Shown piece after piece: positions 1-7,468 of a DNA stretch of 14,681 nt; positions within the stretch are counted from its first letter, which is position 1, and every line of letters starts with the position of its first letter. The translations under genes and the position numbers were made by a program. This stretch comes from Thiotrichaceae bacterium (lineage in GTDB: Bacteria > Pseudomonadota > Gammaproteobacteria > Thiotrichales > Thiotrichaceae). The stretch lies in the NCBI GenBank assembly GCA_027024625.1, contig JALVRY010000240.1, positions 1 through 14,681 of the forward strand, in the 5' to 3' direction. The notes beneath the pieces were generated by a model. The model was not told the DNA's origin, did no database searches, and saw nothing but the letters and a program-made list of their open reading frames with translations.

Positions 1-778
1 GGGATTAAGACACTCTTTAGCCTTGGCTTTAGAGGAGGAAGAGGGTGAAAACACAGACCTGACTAAAAAGGGATTAAGACATACATTGCGTGGGCTAATC
101 TCGAAACCTAAACGTGAAAACACAGACCTGACTAAAAAGGGATTAAGACCCAAAATGCTCGCGTTCTTCTGCACCGACTAAATGTGAAAACACAGACCTG
201 ACTAAAAAGGGATTAAGACAGAGTTGATGCTTTAAAAGTATTCATTTTTAAAAGTGAAAACACAGACCTGACTAAAAAGGGATTAAGACGCTCTATTTCC
301 TTATGCTGAGGATGTTTTTCATCGTGAAAACACAGACCTGACTAAAAAGGGATTAAGACCTAAACTAGATTGTCATTTAACTTTTTCCGTTGGGTGAAAA
401 CACAGACCTGACTAAAAAGGGATTAAGACCTTGCGTACAGCCAGTGTTCTGTGTATCTATCAAGTGAAAACACAGACCTGACTAAAAAGGGATTAAGACG
501 ATATTCGCCCGCCACATCAATCACAATGTCAGGTGAAAACACAGACCTGACTAAAAAGGGATTAAGACCCTTCTAACAACTCGAATAAGACTTTATAGCC
601 AGTGAAAACACAGACCTGACTAAAAAGGGATTAAGACAAGCATAGCCTCAAGGTATTCGATAATTTCCCGCGTGAAAACACAGACCTGACTAAAAAGGGA
701 TTAAGACTTGGTACGGTTGGGTATGGTTATGGCTGAAGTAAAGTGAAAACACAGACCTGACTAAAAGGAGATTAATAC
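1..778 (+). CRISPR. CRISPR array, trailing end (11 spacers visible)
   Basis: The 36-bp repeat begins GTGAAAACACAGACC and ends AAAAAGGGATTAAGAC. The window opens with the last 11 bp of one repeat (1-11). Full repeats start at 45, 114, 184, 254, 324, 394, 464, 533, 602, 672 and 743. The eleven spacers are 33-35 nt long and all differ. Repeats are identical except the last. The repeat ends in ATTAAGAC, which resembles the ATTGAAAC-type 8-nt crRNA 5' handle of many type III and type I systems. Together with decay of the right-hand repeat, this suggests transcription left to right with the leader outside the window on the left. No cas gene is present, so the subtype cannot be assigned; type III or I is only a guess from repeat form and spacer length. 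Confidence 0.98.
743..778 (+). repeat. Degenerate terminal CRISPR repeat
   Basis: This last repeat differs from the consensus at three positions, all in its 3' third: the stretch reads AAAAGGAGATTAATAC instead of AAAAAGGGATTAAGAC. Decay of the repeat farthest from the leader is common, so it marks this as the old, leader-distal end. One change falls in the would-be 5' handle, but no spacer follows, so no functional cost is expected. Confidence 0.9.
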
Positions 779-1045
779 TTCAGCATGGACAATCCATTTC
801 TCAATAATAAATATCTGATATAAAGAATTATATCACTATTACTTTGAGTGGCAGGGGTTTATTGATTACGCTGCTACATGATTGTGTCTAATATAGAAAC
901 TTTGAAACTTAACAAACATTGATTAATTATTGCCCCACATTAAATGAAATAAGCTCACATTAAGCTTTTTCATGATACAAATTTCACTTAGGATTTTGTT
1001 CTGCATATAAGCAGACAACATCCTTATCGGGTTAAAAATCGGGGG

Positions 1046-1079
1046 AGGTAAAGCTTATTTATAGGGTTAGGCTTTACCT
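1046..1079. other. Inverted repeat / hairpin
   Basis: AGGTAAAGC (1046-1054) is a perfect inverted match to GCTTTACCT (1071-1079) across a 16-nt loop. No T-run follows on either side, so it is not an obvious intrinsic terminator. It could be an operator-like dyad or an RNA structure. The role is unknown. Confidence 0.4.
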
Positions 1080-1357
1080 GCTAATTCGTTATTCATTCAA
1101 ACGCTGAATTGAATACTTAGGTTCGTGAGTCGCTATCAAATCAAATAGCACCACACTTAAGACGTATTAGGGAATGATTCGAGATGACAAGGTGAGTCAT
1201 TTCATGGGTATCTCTATTAATTCTGGGCTGGGTTCTTCAAGTCATCGCAATGGTTGTTCTATTGAGGTGATCTTGCTAAATACCAAGATTTAGAAGTTAT
1301 GGACTTAATTTTCTAATTCATGAATTAAATAGAAACGCCCTTATATTATTCCGATAT

Positions 1358-1380
1358 AGATTTTGATGGGGTCAAAATCT
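1358..1380 (+). promoter_or_regulatory. Hairpin in the leader of the secreted GH-like gene
   Basis: AGATTTTGA (1358-1366) and TCAAAATCT (1372-1380) form a perfect 9-bp stem around a TGGGG loop. It ends 6 nt before the GGGG that probably serves as the ribosome binding site (1387-1390) of the gene starting at 1397. If transcribed, it would sit directly upstream of the ribosome binding site and could affect mRNA stability or initiation. It could instead be a protein-binding dyad in DNA. The stem is seen; the role is inferred. Confidence 0.4.
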
Positions 1381-1396
1381 AAAATTGGGGTTCTTA

Positions 1397-3136
1397 ATGA
1401 ACATCGCTATTATTAGAAAGCTATTAAGCTTCTGTTTTTTTGCTCTGATGTTGGGCAATTCCAGCAATGTATTTGCATTTTATAATGACCAGTCTGCTCT
1501 TGGTATGAATACTACCGATATGCGAGAGGATGAAAGCAGCGTCCCGTTTGTTGATCTTTTCCGTATGTCACTACCTTTTGAAGAGGCACGTCGCTGGAAA
1601 CATTATACAAATGGACCGGTAAAATATGATAATAATGGCTGGCCTGCTCAGCTCAATGGCGGTCAAGTTGGCACACGTTTTATTAACAAACTCCCTAAAG
1701 GGACAATTCCAGAAGGGTTTTATACCGTACTATATGATGGAGAGGGACGCATTGATTATGGTAATGATGCTAGTATCTATGAGCGTTTCCGTGGTAAAGA
1801 TATTATCCAAATAAAAGCCGGTAAAGATAAAAAACTCAGTGCTACTTTGTTTATTAAAAAAAGCAACCCAAGAAACCATTTACGAAATATTCGCATTCTA
1901 ATGCCTGGCGGTATCTGCAAACATGATCCCTTTACACGTGTAAAAAATGCCAATCAATGTCGCTACGGACAATATTTATCCTTTGAACGCCATTATAAAC
2001 AGATCATCTTTAATCCTGATTACCTTAACTTCATGAAAGACTTTAAAGTCATTCGCTTTATGAATATGGCAGGCATTACCCGTAACCCGATGCGTTACTG
2101 GAGTGAGATGCCAACAATGAGTCAGGCAACATGGGGGAGTGAAATAGAAGGCGTTCGAGGCGCTCCTATCGAGATCATGGTTGCTTTAGCAAATAAACTA
2201 CATGCAGACCCTTGGTTCTCTATGCCCCATATGGCATCCGATGAGTATATTTACCATTTTGCAAGCTATGTTCGAGACCATTTACGTCCTGGACTTAAAG
2301 CCTATGTTGAATACAGTAATGAAGTTTGGAACACACAATTTAGCCAAGCTCATTATGTGAGAGACCAAGGGCAATTATTTGGCTTAGATGCTGATCGTGA
2401 TAAGGCAGGTCAAAAATTCTACTCACAGCGTAGTGTTGAAATATTCAATATATGGGAACAAGCTTTTGGTGGCGTTCAACGTCTAGTCCGTGTTATGAGT
2501 GGCTGGACAAGCAAAGATAAAATCACAAAAACTATCCTGACTTATAATAATGCTTATCAAAAGACCGATGCTTTTGCAATTGCTCCTTACGTCTTTGGGC
2601 ATTATGAAAAATTGAAAAAAGTTAAGTCAGTCGCACAAGTTTTTGCCGTATTAAACGACCCAAAAAACCCTTACTCTTTGCAAAAAGTATTAAGTTATAT
2701 ACGCAAGCAAGCTCAAGTCACAAAACAGTTTGGTGTTGATTTGATTGCCTATGAGGGTGGGCAAGGTTTAGTTATACCGAGATCTAAAGAAGGTTCACGC
2801 GCCAATAAGATAATTTATGCCGCCAACCGTGATCACCGTATGTTGCAACTGTATCGCGACTTATTAACAGGATGGAAACGCGCAGGTGGTAAAACCTTTG
2901 TTCATTTTACTGCACCACAGTCCTTCCAAAAATACGGCACGTTTGGGACAAAGGAATATATTACCCAACCGACTTACAAAGCACCTAAATATAGAGCGTT
3001 ATTAGGCTTCAGTAAGCATAATCCTTGCTGGTGGCAAGGCTGTGCAGCTAGTAGTATTGCCCGACACCGAAAGCCAGCCAATATGGATCGAACTATTTTA
3101 TCCAGAAGAAATTATTCTGGATTGCAACATCCATAA
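1397..3136 (+). CDS. Secreted glycoside-hydrolase-like protein (GH clan A-like TIM barrel)
   Basis: The protein is 579 aa. Residues 1-27 form a signal peptide (MNIAIIRKLL, hydrophobic core, likely cut after VFA), so it acts outside the inner membrane. The middle carries YSNEVWN (about 306-312), an Asn-Glu pair like the acid/base motif of clan GH-A hydrolases, and a later AYEGGQ (E about 453) that fits the nucleophile. The part before this (about 28-165) looks like a separate beta-rich domain. Similar proteins are often annotated as cellulose-binding or glycosidase-like in exopolysaccharide-producing bacteria; the substrate cannot be read from sequence. A TTG codon at 1385 is in frame, but ATG 1397 has GGGG 6 nt upstream and gives a clean signal peptide, so I chose it. 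The C-terminal tail (after about 540) has a CWWQGC motif and a basic, low-complexity end. It is a single gene, convergent with murI. Confidence 0.8.
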   Translation: MNIAIIRKLLSFCFFALMLGNSSNVFAFYNDQSALGMNTTDMREDESSVPFVDLFRMSLPFEEARRWKHYTNGPVKYDNNGWPAQLNGGQVGTRFINKLPKGTIPEGFYTVLYDGEGRIDYGNDASIYERFRGKDIIQIKAGKDKKLSATLFIKKSNPRNHLRNIRILMPGGICKHDPFTRVKNANQCRYGQYLSFERHYKQIIFNPDYLNFMKDFKVIRFMNMAGITRNPMRYWSEMPTMSQATWGSEIEGVRGAPIEIMVALANKLHADPWFSMPHMASDEYIYHFASYVRDHLRPGLKAYVEYSNEVWNTQFSQAHYVRDQGQLFGLDADRDKAGQKFYSQRSVEIFNIWEQAFGGVQRLVRVMSGWTSKDKITKTILTYNNAYQKTDAFAIAPYVFGHYEKLKKVKSVAQVFAVLNDPKNPYSLQKVLSYIRKQAQVTKQFGVDLIAYEGGQGLVIPRSKEGSRANKIIYAANRDHRMLQLYRDLLTGWKRAGGKTFVHFTAPQSFQKYGTFGTKEYITQPTYKAPKYRALLGFSKHNPCWWQGCAASSIARHRKPANMDRTILSRRNYSGLQHP

Positions 3137-3160
3137 CGGAGTTTATCTGAGTGTGGGGTA

Positions 3161-3961
3161 CTAACAAAACTGCCGTGGTAAAGCTTCAATTTCAACGGTA
3201 TTTTGCCACAACGTGATAACGCCATTTTTATGCGTTTCACTGACTTCACTACTGCAAAAACGAATTTTTCCTTGTCGATGATGATTCATGAGCTGCTTAT
3301 TTTTTAAGATACGTTTTAGCTGATGCGTCACAGGAATGCTTGTTTCCAGTATTTTTACAGAACCATTTGTTAACTGTTGAATACTCTCACTCAAAAATGG
3401 ATAGTGTGTGCAACCCAACACAAGGGTGTCGATTCCTTTATCTAACATAGGATTAATGTAGTTAGCTAATAGCTTTTTTGTTGTGTCAGAAGAAAATTCG
3501 CCTGCCTCGACCTGTTCAACTAAGCCCGAACACGCCTGTGTTTCTGTTCTAATCTCACTGGCATATTCATTAATGAGATTCGCTAAGCGCTGGCTCTTAA
3601 TCGTCTGCTCCGTCGCTAAAATTCCAATGGCTTTTTTCTTTGTGAGTTGCGCTGCGGGTTTTACGGCAGGTTCTAAACCAATAATCTCCAATGCAGGAAA
3701 TTCTTTGCGTAGAGTATTTGCAGCGACAGCTGTTGCCGTATTACAAGCAATAACCAGTGCCTTAACATCTTGTTCTTGAAAATATTGTGTAACAAAGCGA
3801 CAGCGTTGCAAGATAGTTTGCCTATCTTTATCACCATAGGGTGTATGTGCTGAATCAGCAATATAAATAAGGTCTTCATTAGGGAGTTGTTTATGAATTT
3901 CTTTTAAAACAGAAATTCCACCAAGACCTGAATCAAAAACTCCAATGGGACGATTAGGCAT
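3161..3961 (-). CDS. murI: Glutamate racemase
   Basis: MurI interconverts L- and D-glutamate in the cytoplasm, supplying D-Glu for peptidoglycan stem peptides. The 266-aa protein has the family signatures: FDSGLGG (9-15) near the start, the first catalytic cysteine in ACNTAT (C73), and the second in GCTHYP (C184, H186). Length is normal. The ORF can also start at TTG 3967, two codons upstream; I chose ATG 3961 because TTG is rare, and neither has a clear Shine-Dalgarno. It lies 17 nt after the stop of the inositol-monophosphatase-like gene and is probably cotranscribed with it. Its stop is 24 nt from the convergent secreted protein gene, and no terminator is visible between them. Confidence 0.95.
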   Translation of the reverse strand: MPNRPIGVFDSGLGGISVLKEIHKQLPNEDLIYIADSAHTPYGDKDRQTILQRCRFVTQYFQEQDVKALVIACNTATAVAANTLRKEFPALEIIGLEPAVKPAAQLTKKKAIGILATEQTIKSQRLANLINEYASEIRTETQACSGLVEQVEAGEFSSDTTKKLLANYINPMLDKGIDTLVLGCTHYPFLSESIQQLTNGSVKILETSIPVTHQLKRILKNKQLMNHHRQGKIRFCSSEVSETHKNGVITLWQNTVEIEALPRQFC

Positions 3962-3978
3962 ACGCAATATTTAATTCA

Positions 3979-4770
3979 TTATCGATTTTTCTGTAAAAAC
4001 AGCATCCACTCATCAAACAAGGCTTTATCTGGTGAGATGACAACTGAGCGAACATCCATAGCAGGTCTAAAGACCTCTTCTCCATCTAGGGTTAAAGCAT
4101 AACCACCAGCTTCTGAAACAATCAGCGTTCCCGCCGCTAAATCCCATAATTTCATACCACCATGCAGGTAAGCATGCCCGCGATTAGCCGCCATCCACGC
4201 CCATTCTAATACACAAGTGCCTAAATTACGCTGTGACCCAAAGGGTTGTTTCTGTAACAAAGCTTGCTGCATAGTAGGCGTTAAGCGCTTAAAGTCTGCT
4301 ATTACAACCGAATTTTTTAGATTAAACCCTGAATCAATACACTTTAATGGCTCATTATTTAACCAAGCACCCCGCCCTTTAACAGCACTAAACATTTCAT
4401 CACGTATCGGGTCATAAGTCACACCAAGTACCACTTCACCTTTTTCAAATAAGGCTAATGATGTTGCAAACAGTGGGATACCCGCAGCAAAGTTACTCGT
4501 ACCATCTAAGGGATCAAGACACCAAAGCTGATCAGAGTTTTGCAACAAATGCTCTTGTTGCTCATGTGTCATTTCTTCACTCAAAAAAGCAATATTGGGA
4601 TGTAATTCTGCCAAGCCATCTTGAATACGCTTATCTGTTGCTAAATCAGCTTCTGTTAATAAACTACCATCTCCTTTAATCGAGTATGATATTTTATTGA
4701 AACGTGGCAATATTTCTTCCTTTCCCACTTGGCGTATCAAATTTTCTATCTTTTTTCTATCTGGAGTCAT
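3979..4770 (-). CDS. Inositol monophosphatase family protein
   Basis: This is a Mg2+-dependent sugar/inositol phosphatase of the FIG superfamily, cytoplasmic. With the ATG at 4770 it is 263 aa, the usual length. Metal-site motifs are present in order: EE at about 65-66, DPLDGTSNF (86-94) and WDLAAG (209-214). The family also contains 3'(2'),5'-bisphosphate nucleotidases (CysQ) and histidinol-phosphatases, and sequence alone does not separate these, so no symbol is given. The frame is open to ATG 4809 (276 aa), but starting at MTPDRKK fits the family N-terminus and avoids overlapping the divergent DUF3301 gene. No strong Shine-Dalgarno supports either start. It is followed by murI after 17 nt, probably as a two-gene operon. 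Confidence 0.9.
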   Translation of the reverse strand: MTPDRKKIENLIRQVGKEEILPRFNKISYSIKGDGSLLTEADLATDKRIQDGLAELHPNIAFLSEEMTHEQQEHLLQNSDQLWCLDPLDGTSNFAAGIPLFATSLALFEKGEVVLGVTYDPIRDEMFSAVKGRGAWLNNEPLKCIDSGFNLKNSVVIADFKRLTPTMQQALLQKQPFGSQRNLGTCVLEWAWMAANRGHAYLHGGMKLWDLAAGTLIVSEAGGYALTLDGEEVFRPAMDVRSVVISPDKALFDEWMLFLQKNR

Positions 4771-4797
4771 TGATGATATTTTTTGTCGTATTAAAAT
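4770..4797 (+). promoter_or_regulatory. Candidate sigma-70 promoter for the DUF3301 gene
   Basis: TTGATG (4770-4775) and TAAAAT (4792-4797) are spaced 16 bp and match the -35 and -10 consensus at 4/6 and 5/6. Transcription would start near 4804 and leave a leader of about 25 nt to ATG 4829. The upstream ATG at 4796 would lie inside the -10, which argues for the downstream start. Based on consensus match only. Confidence 0.35.
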
Positions 4798-4828
4798 GTC
4801 TCCAAACAATAGCAGAGACCTGAGTTAT

Positions 4829-5158
4829 ATGGGCAGTATAATTGCGTTACTTATTCTTAGTGGAGTCATCTGGTTTTGGTTGGATTCCATCAAAACCAAA
4901 GAACTGGCATCTCAGGCAGCAGCAAAAGCCTGTGTGGATATGGGCGTACAATTTTTAGATCAAACCGTGTCATTGGAGAAATTAAAACGCTCTCGCAACC
5001 ACCGAGGCCACTTTACCTTTTTACGAATTTACTGCTTTGATTTTAGTACACGAGGCGACCAACGCTACCAAGGTCGAGCAAAAATGTTAGGGCAAAAACT
5101 GTTACAAGTACAGTTAGACAAGCCAGAAGGCTTAATTATTGAGAATGAAGAACTCTAA
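4829..5158 (+). CDS. DUF3301 domain membrane protein
   Basis: This small protein (109 aa) has an N-terminal membrane helix followed by a cytoplasmic domain of the DUF3301 type, found mainly in Gammaproteobacteria and without known function. The helix is at residues 1-17 (MGSIIALLILSGVIWFW). The conserved core includes CVDMGVQFLDQTV and the later HFTFLRIYCFDFSTRGDQRY. The frame is open upstream to 4697, and ATG 4796 is another possible start (120 aa). I prefer 4829 because family members begin right before the helix and a GAG lies 4 nt upstream. It faces the inositol-monophosphatase gene across about 58 bp and precedes the MetX-family gene by 78 bp, so it may be cotranscribed with that gene. 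Confidence 0.8.
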   Translation: MGSIIALLILSGVIWFWLDSIKTKELASQAAAKACVDMGVQFLDQTVSLEKLKRSRNHRGHFTFLRIYCFDFSTRGDQRYQGRAKMLGQKLLQVQLDKPEGLIIENEEL

Positions 5159-5236
5159 CCTCACAAGATTATTCGACAAACACCTGCATGATGTAAGAGA
5201 ATAGCCCCTCCCTGACAAATGAGCCTTAGATAAACC

Positions 5237-6388
5237 ATGTTTGCCTCTATCTCACAAATTCCACTCCCTGAAAACCACCACGAATTTATTCCCAAGGGCA
5301 CTCAACAAATTCTTGTTCCAGAGCCGTTTACAATGAAGAAAGGCGGTTTACTGCCTGAATTTACGATTGGCTATGAAACATGGGGCAAATTAAATAAAGA
5401 TAAAAGTAATGTCATTTTACTTTTCACAGGCCTATCACCCAATGCCCATGCTGCCTCAAACGAAAAGGATTCTAGCAAAGGCTGGTGGGAACCTATGCTT
5501 GGTTCAGGCAAATCAATTGATACTGATAAATATTATGTCATCTGCATTAACTCACTGGGTAGCTGCTTTGGCTCAACAGGGCCAGCATCAGTCAACCCTG
5601 AGACAAATAAAGCATGGCGACTGGATTTTCCAGAGCTTTCTATCGAAGATATTGCAAGTACCGCTTATCTTGCTTTGCAAAAACTAGGTATTCAACACGT
5701 TAACACCGTGATAGGTGCATCAATGGGTGGCATGACTGCACTGGCTTATAGCCTATTGTTTCCTAGCAGCTTAGATAGGCTTATCGTTATATCAACTGCG
5801 GCAAACTCACTGCCGTTTTCAATTGCAATTCGTTCTCTACAACGAGAGATGATTTGCAAAGACCTTGATTGGATGGATGGCTATTATCCCTTTGACCGTG
5901 AAACTTTATGCGGCATGAGGATGGCAAGAAAATTAGGCATGGCAAGTTACCGATCTGCAAAAGAATGGGAACAACGCTTCGGACGAAAGCGTGTAGCTGC
6001 TGAAAAACGCCAAGAAAGAAATCCATTCACTTCAGAATTTGAAATTGAATCTTACTTAGAATACAACGCCAATAAATTCACGGGACATTTTGATGCTAAT
6101 AGCTACCTTTACCTATCACGAGCCATTGACTGGTTTGATGCTCACGAATACAGTAAAAATAATACTTTAGAGGATGCTTTCTCAGAAAGTCAGCTAAAAC
6201 AAGCTCTGGTCATTGGCGTAGAGACTGATATTTTATTCCCCGTTCACCAACAAGAAGCCATTGCCAATGCACTCAAATCAAATGGTATTGATGTAAAATA
6301 CCATGGCTTACCTTGCGTTCAAGGGCATGATGCATTCTTAGTAGACTATGGGCGATTTTGTCCTACCGTGGGTGAGTTTCTTCAATAA
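5237..6388 (+). CDS. metX: MetX-family homoserine/serine O-acyltransferase
   Basis: This 383-aa alpha/beta-hydrolase-fold enzyme moves an acyl group from CoA to the hydroxyl of homoserine (methionine route) or serine (cysteine route). The nucleophile is in GASMGG (S162), the acid in ETDILFP (D331) and the base in QGHDAF (H364), a complete triad. The motifs TGLSPNAHAAS, NSLGSCFGSTGPAS, FPELSIEDIA and GMRMARKLG recall, from memory, the serine O-succinyltransferase branch known from Xanthomonadaceae more than classical homoserine acetyltransferases. I hold that as an inference, and the symbol marks the family only. The ATG at 5237 has only a weak Shine-Dalgarno, but no better start lies before the conserved EFIPKGT. 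The stop is 7 nt from the convergent unknown gene. Confidence 0.9.
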   Translation: MFASISQIPLPENHHEFIPKGTQQILVPEPFTMKKGGLLPEFTIGYETWGKLNKDKSNVILLFTGLSPNAHAASNEKDSSKGWWEPMLGSGKSIDTDKYYVICINSLGSCFGSTGPASVNPETNKAWRLDFPELSIEDIASTAYLALQKLGIQHVNTVIGASMGGMTALAYSLLFPSSLDRLIVISTAANSLPFSIAIRSLQREMICKDLDWMDGYYPFDRETLCGMRMARKLGMASYRSAKEWEQRFGRKRVAAEKRQERNPFTSEFEIESYLEYNANKFTGHFDANSYLYLSRAIDWFDAHEYSKNNTLEDAFSESQLKQALVIGVETDILFPVHQQEAIANALKSNGIDVKYHGLPCVQGHDAFLVDYGRFCPTVGEFLQ

Positions 6389-6395
6389 AAACACA

Positions 6396-6971
6396 CTATT
6401 TGCCACATGAGGACAAAACACAAGGTGATTTCCTGTTGACCAAACTTAAAATCACCTTGCCCATTATTGAAAATAAAATTGCAAAAGCAAGAGCATAGGG
6501 AAATGCTTCAAAAAGTAGGCTTCGGCTATAAGTCCATTGCGATATTGGTGTAATCGATTTTGCTGTGGCTTTATATTTAACGACAGTATCAAGCCCAGCC
6601 TCTTGAGAATAACGTAGTTCAAGCGTTTGAGTATCACTACCTCGTTCTAATACAGTGAATCGAATACGATTTTGTAGACTAGCATCCGCTTCTATCTCAC
6701 CTGAATTTTGGTTCAGAATGAACTGACGTTTAGGATAATTTTGTAAATAACGGCTTACGCTATCTGGCTTATCATAAGCAAAATAATCTAAAACAGATTG
6801 CTTATCACTCGCTAAGACATAAAAATTTTCTTTCGGTGTTTCTTTCTCTGAAAAATAGACGATATTTGCTCGCGACAAGCAATGTGCTCCTGCAAACATC
6901 GCACCTGTACAACTAACAGGGATTGCAAAACAGGAGGATGCAATCATCAATGCTGTCCAGAATATCTTCAC
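6396..6971 (-). CDS. Unknown protein with signal sequence and C-terminal membrane helix
   Basis: I do not recognise this 191-aa protein. Residues 1-20 look like a signal sequence or N-terminal anchor (MKIFWTALMIASSCFA). The middle, about 30-150, is soluble, probably periplasmic, with alternating beta-like segments. A second hydrophobic helix lies near 153-176, followed by a basic, cysteine-containing tail. The topology suggests a periplasmic domain held in the inner membrane. The start is GTG at 6971 with only a weak AAAG upstream; ATG at 6947 is an alternative but would spoil the signal sequence. It is the last gene of the six-gene operon, 15 nt after the META lipoprotein. Its 3' end contains an 11-bp inverted repeat. 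Confidence 0.7.
   Translation of the reverse strand: MKIFWTALMIASSCFAIPVSCTGAMFAGAHCLSRANIVYFSEKETPKENFYVLASDKQSVLDYFAYDKPDSVSRYLQNYPKRQFILNQNSGEIEADASLQNRIRFTVLERGSDTQTLELRYSQEAGLDTVVKYKATAKSITPISQWTYSRSLLFEAFPYALAFAILFSIMGKVILSLVNRKSPCVLSSCGK
6421..6459. terminator. Possible bidirectional hairpin at the convergent metX / unknown gene junction
   Basis: CAAGGTGATTT (6421-6431) is a perfect 11-bp inverted match to AAATCACCTTG (6449-6459) across a 17-nt loop. It starts 32 nt after the metX-family stop and lies inside the 3' coding end of the converging gene. No good T-run follows on either strand, so termination is only a suggestion. The dyad itself is certain. Confidence 0.4.
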
Positions 6972-6986
6972 TTTAACTTTATATAA

Positions 6987-7460
6987 TCAGTTACCAACTC
7001 GCTTATAAACCAATGCATCAGCACCATCTTTAATTTTTAAGGTATCCCCCACTATGGAGTAATGGCGACTATTTGCCAATTGTTCTAAATAACTTTGCTC
7101 TTGATCCATCAAACCACTGGGGCTTGGACAATACATTTTTGTCGTTAAGATGCGATTTTTATCTTCATCAAATTCTTTTTGAGATAAGTCCATATTGATG
7201 CGGTTACTACCCTTTAGGCTAATCAACCCAGAGTATCGATTACAACCTGCGTTACCGCTAACTTTAAAACCGCTTTGAAATTTAAGTGTAATGGGACGGT
7301 GACCCAATGGCTTATTACGGTTAAAGCTAACTAATTCCCAGCTTGTGCCGTCTAAAGTGTTTCCTTCTTGTACGGGTTCACTACCGCAAGCCGTTAAAAG
7401 CAAACCCGCAACACTGCTTAATAAGAGCACTTTTATTGATAATTTTATTCTCTGCACCAT
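6987..7460 (-). CDS. META domain lipoprotein (HslJ-like)
   Basis: This is a 157-aa lipoprotein. After a hydrophobic leader the lipobox LLTAC places the lipidated cysteine at 25. The following GS lacks the Asp retention signal, so outer-membrane sorting is expected. The rest is one META domain: LDGTSWELVSF (36-46), then GNAGCNRYSG and TTKMYCP, as in HslJ-type proteins linked to heat shock and stress but of unknown biochemistry. A longer frame starts at 7481, but ATG 7460 has AAGGA 8 nt upstream and gives a standard lipoprotein leader. It follows the carboxypeptidase stop by 11 nt and precedes the unknown membrane protein by 15 nt, within one operon. Confidence 0.88.
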   Translation of the reverse strand: MVQRIKLSIKVLLLSSVAGLLLTACGSEPVQEGNTLDGTSWELVSFNRNKPLGHRPITLKFQSGFKVSGNAGCNRYSGLISLKGSNRINMDLSQKEFDEDKNRILTTKMYCPSPSGLMDQEQSYLEQLANSRHYSIVGDTLKIKDGADALVYKRVGN

Positions 7461-7468
7461 ATTTTTAG

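Larger units (their letters stand above)
779..1396. other. 618-bp non-coding stretch between CRISPR array and secreted protein gene
   Basis: This is AT-rich sequence without a convincing gene on either strand. It holds a 9-bp hairpin at 1046-1079, a 14-bp perfect palindrome at 1314-1327 (TAATTCATGAATTA) and a 9-bp hairpin at 1358-1380 just before the next gene. The longest plausible micro-ORF (1204-1293, 29 codons) has no Shine-Dalgarno. I see no tRNA, no known riboswitch core and no transposase remnant. Confidence 0.6.

Noticed and set aside
1..778. Using open reading frames in spacers to infer that crRNAs are antisense to target mRNAs.
   Set aside because: Ten of eleven spacers have a stop-free frame when read on the minus strand, some with protein-like sequence, but the plus strand of those I checked is also open. 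Spacers of 33-35 nt are usually open in some frame by chance, so this gives no strand information.
1204..1293. 29-codon ORF starting at ATG 1204 in the gap after the CRISPR array.
   Set aside because: No Shine-Dalgarno, very short, no hydrophobic or conserved-looking segment, and no supporting context.
779..1396. Riboswitch or structured RNA (for example a c-di-GMP aptamer) upstream of the GH-like gene.
   Set aside because: Hairpins are present but I cannot find the conserved core of any riboswitch class.
1626..1814. 62-codon ORF inside the secreted GH-like gene.
   Set aside because: Lies wholly within a well-supported gene in another frame and has no recognisable content.
3483..3779. 98-codon plus-strand ORF opposite murI.
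   Set aside because: Antisense shadow of murI, whose catalytic motifs are clear in the minus frame.
4458..4679. 73-codon plus-strand ORF opposite the inositol-monophosphatase gene.
   Set aside because: Antisense to the DPLDGTSNF-containing gene; composition is not protein-like in a convincing way.
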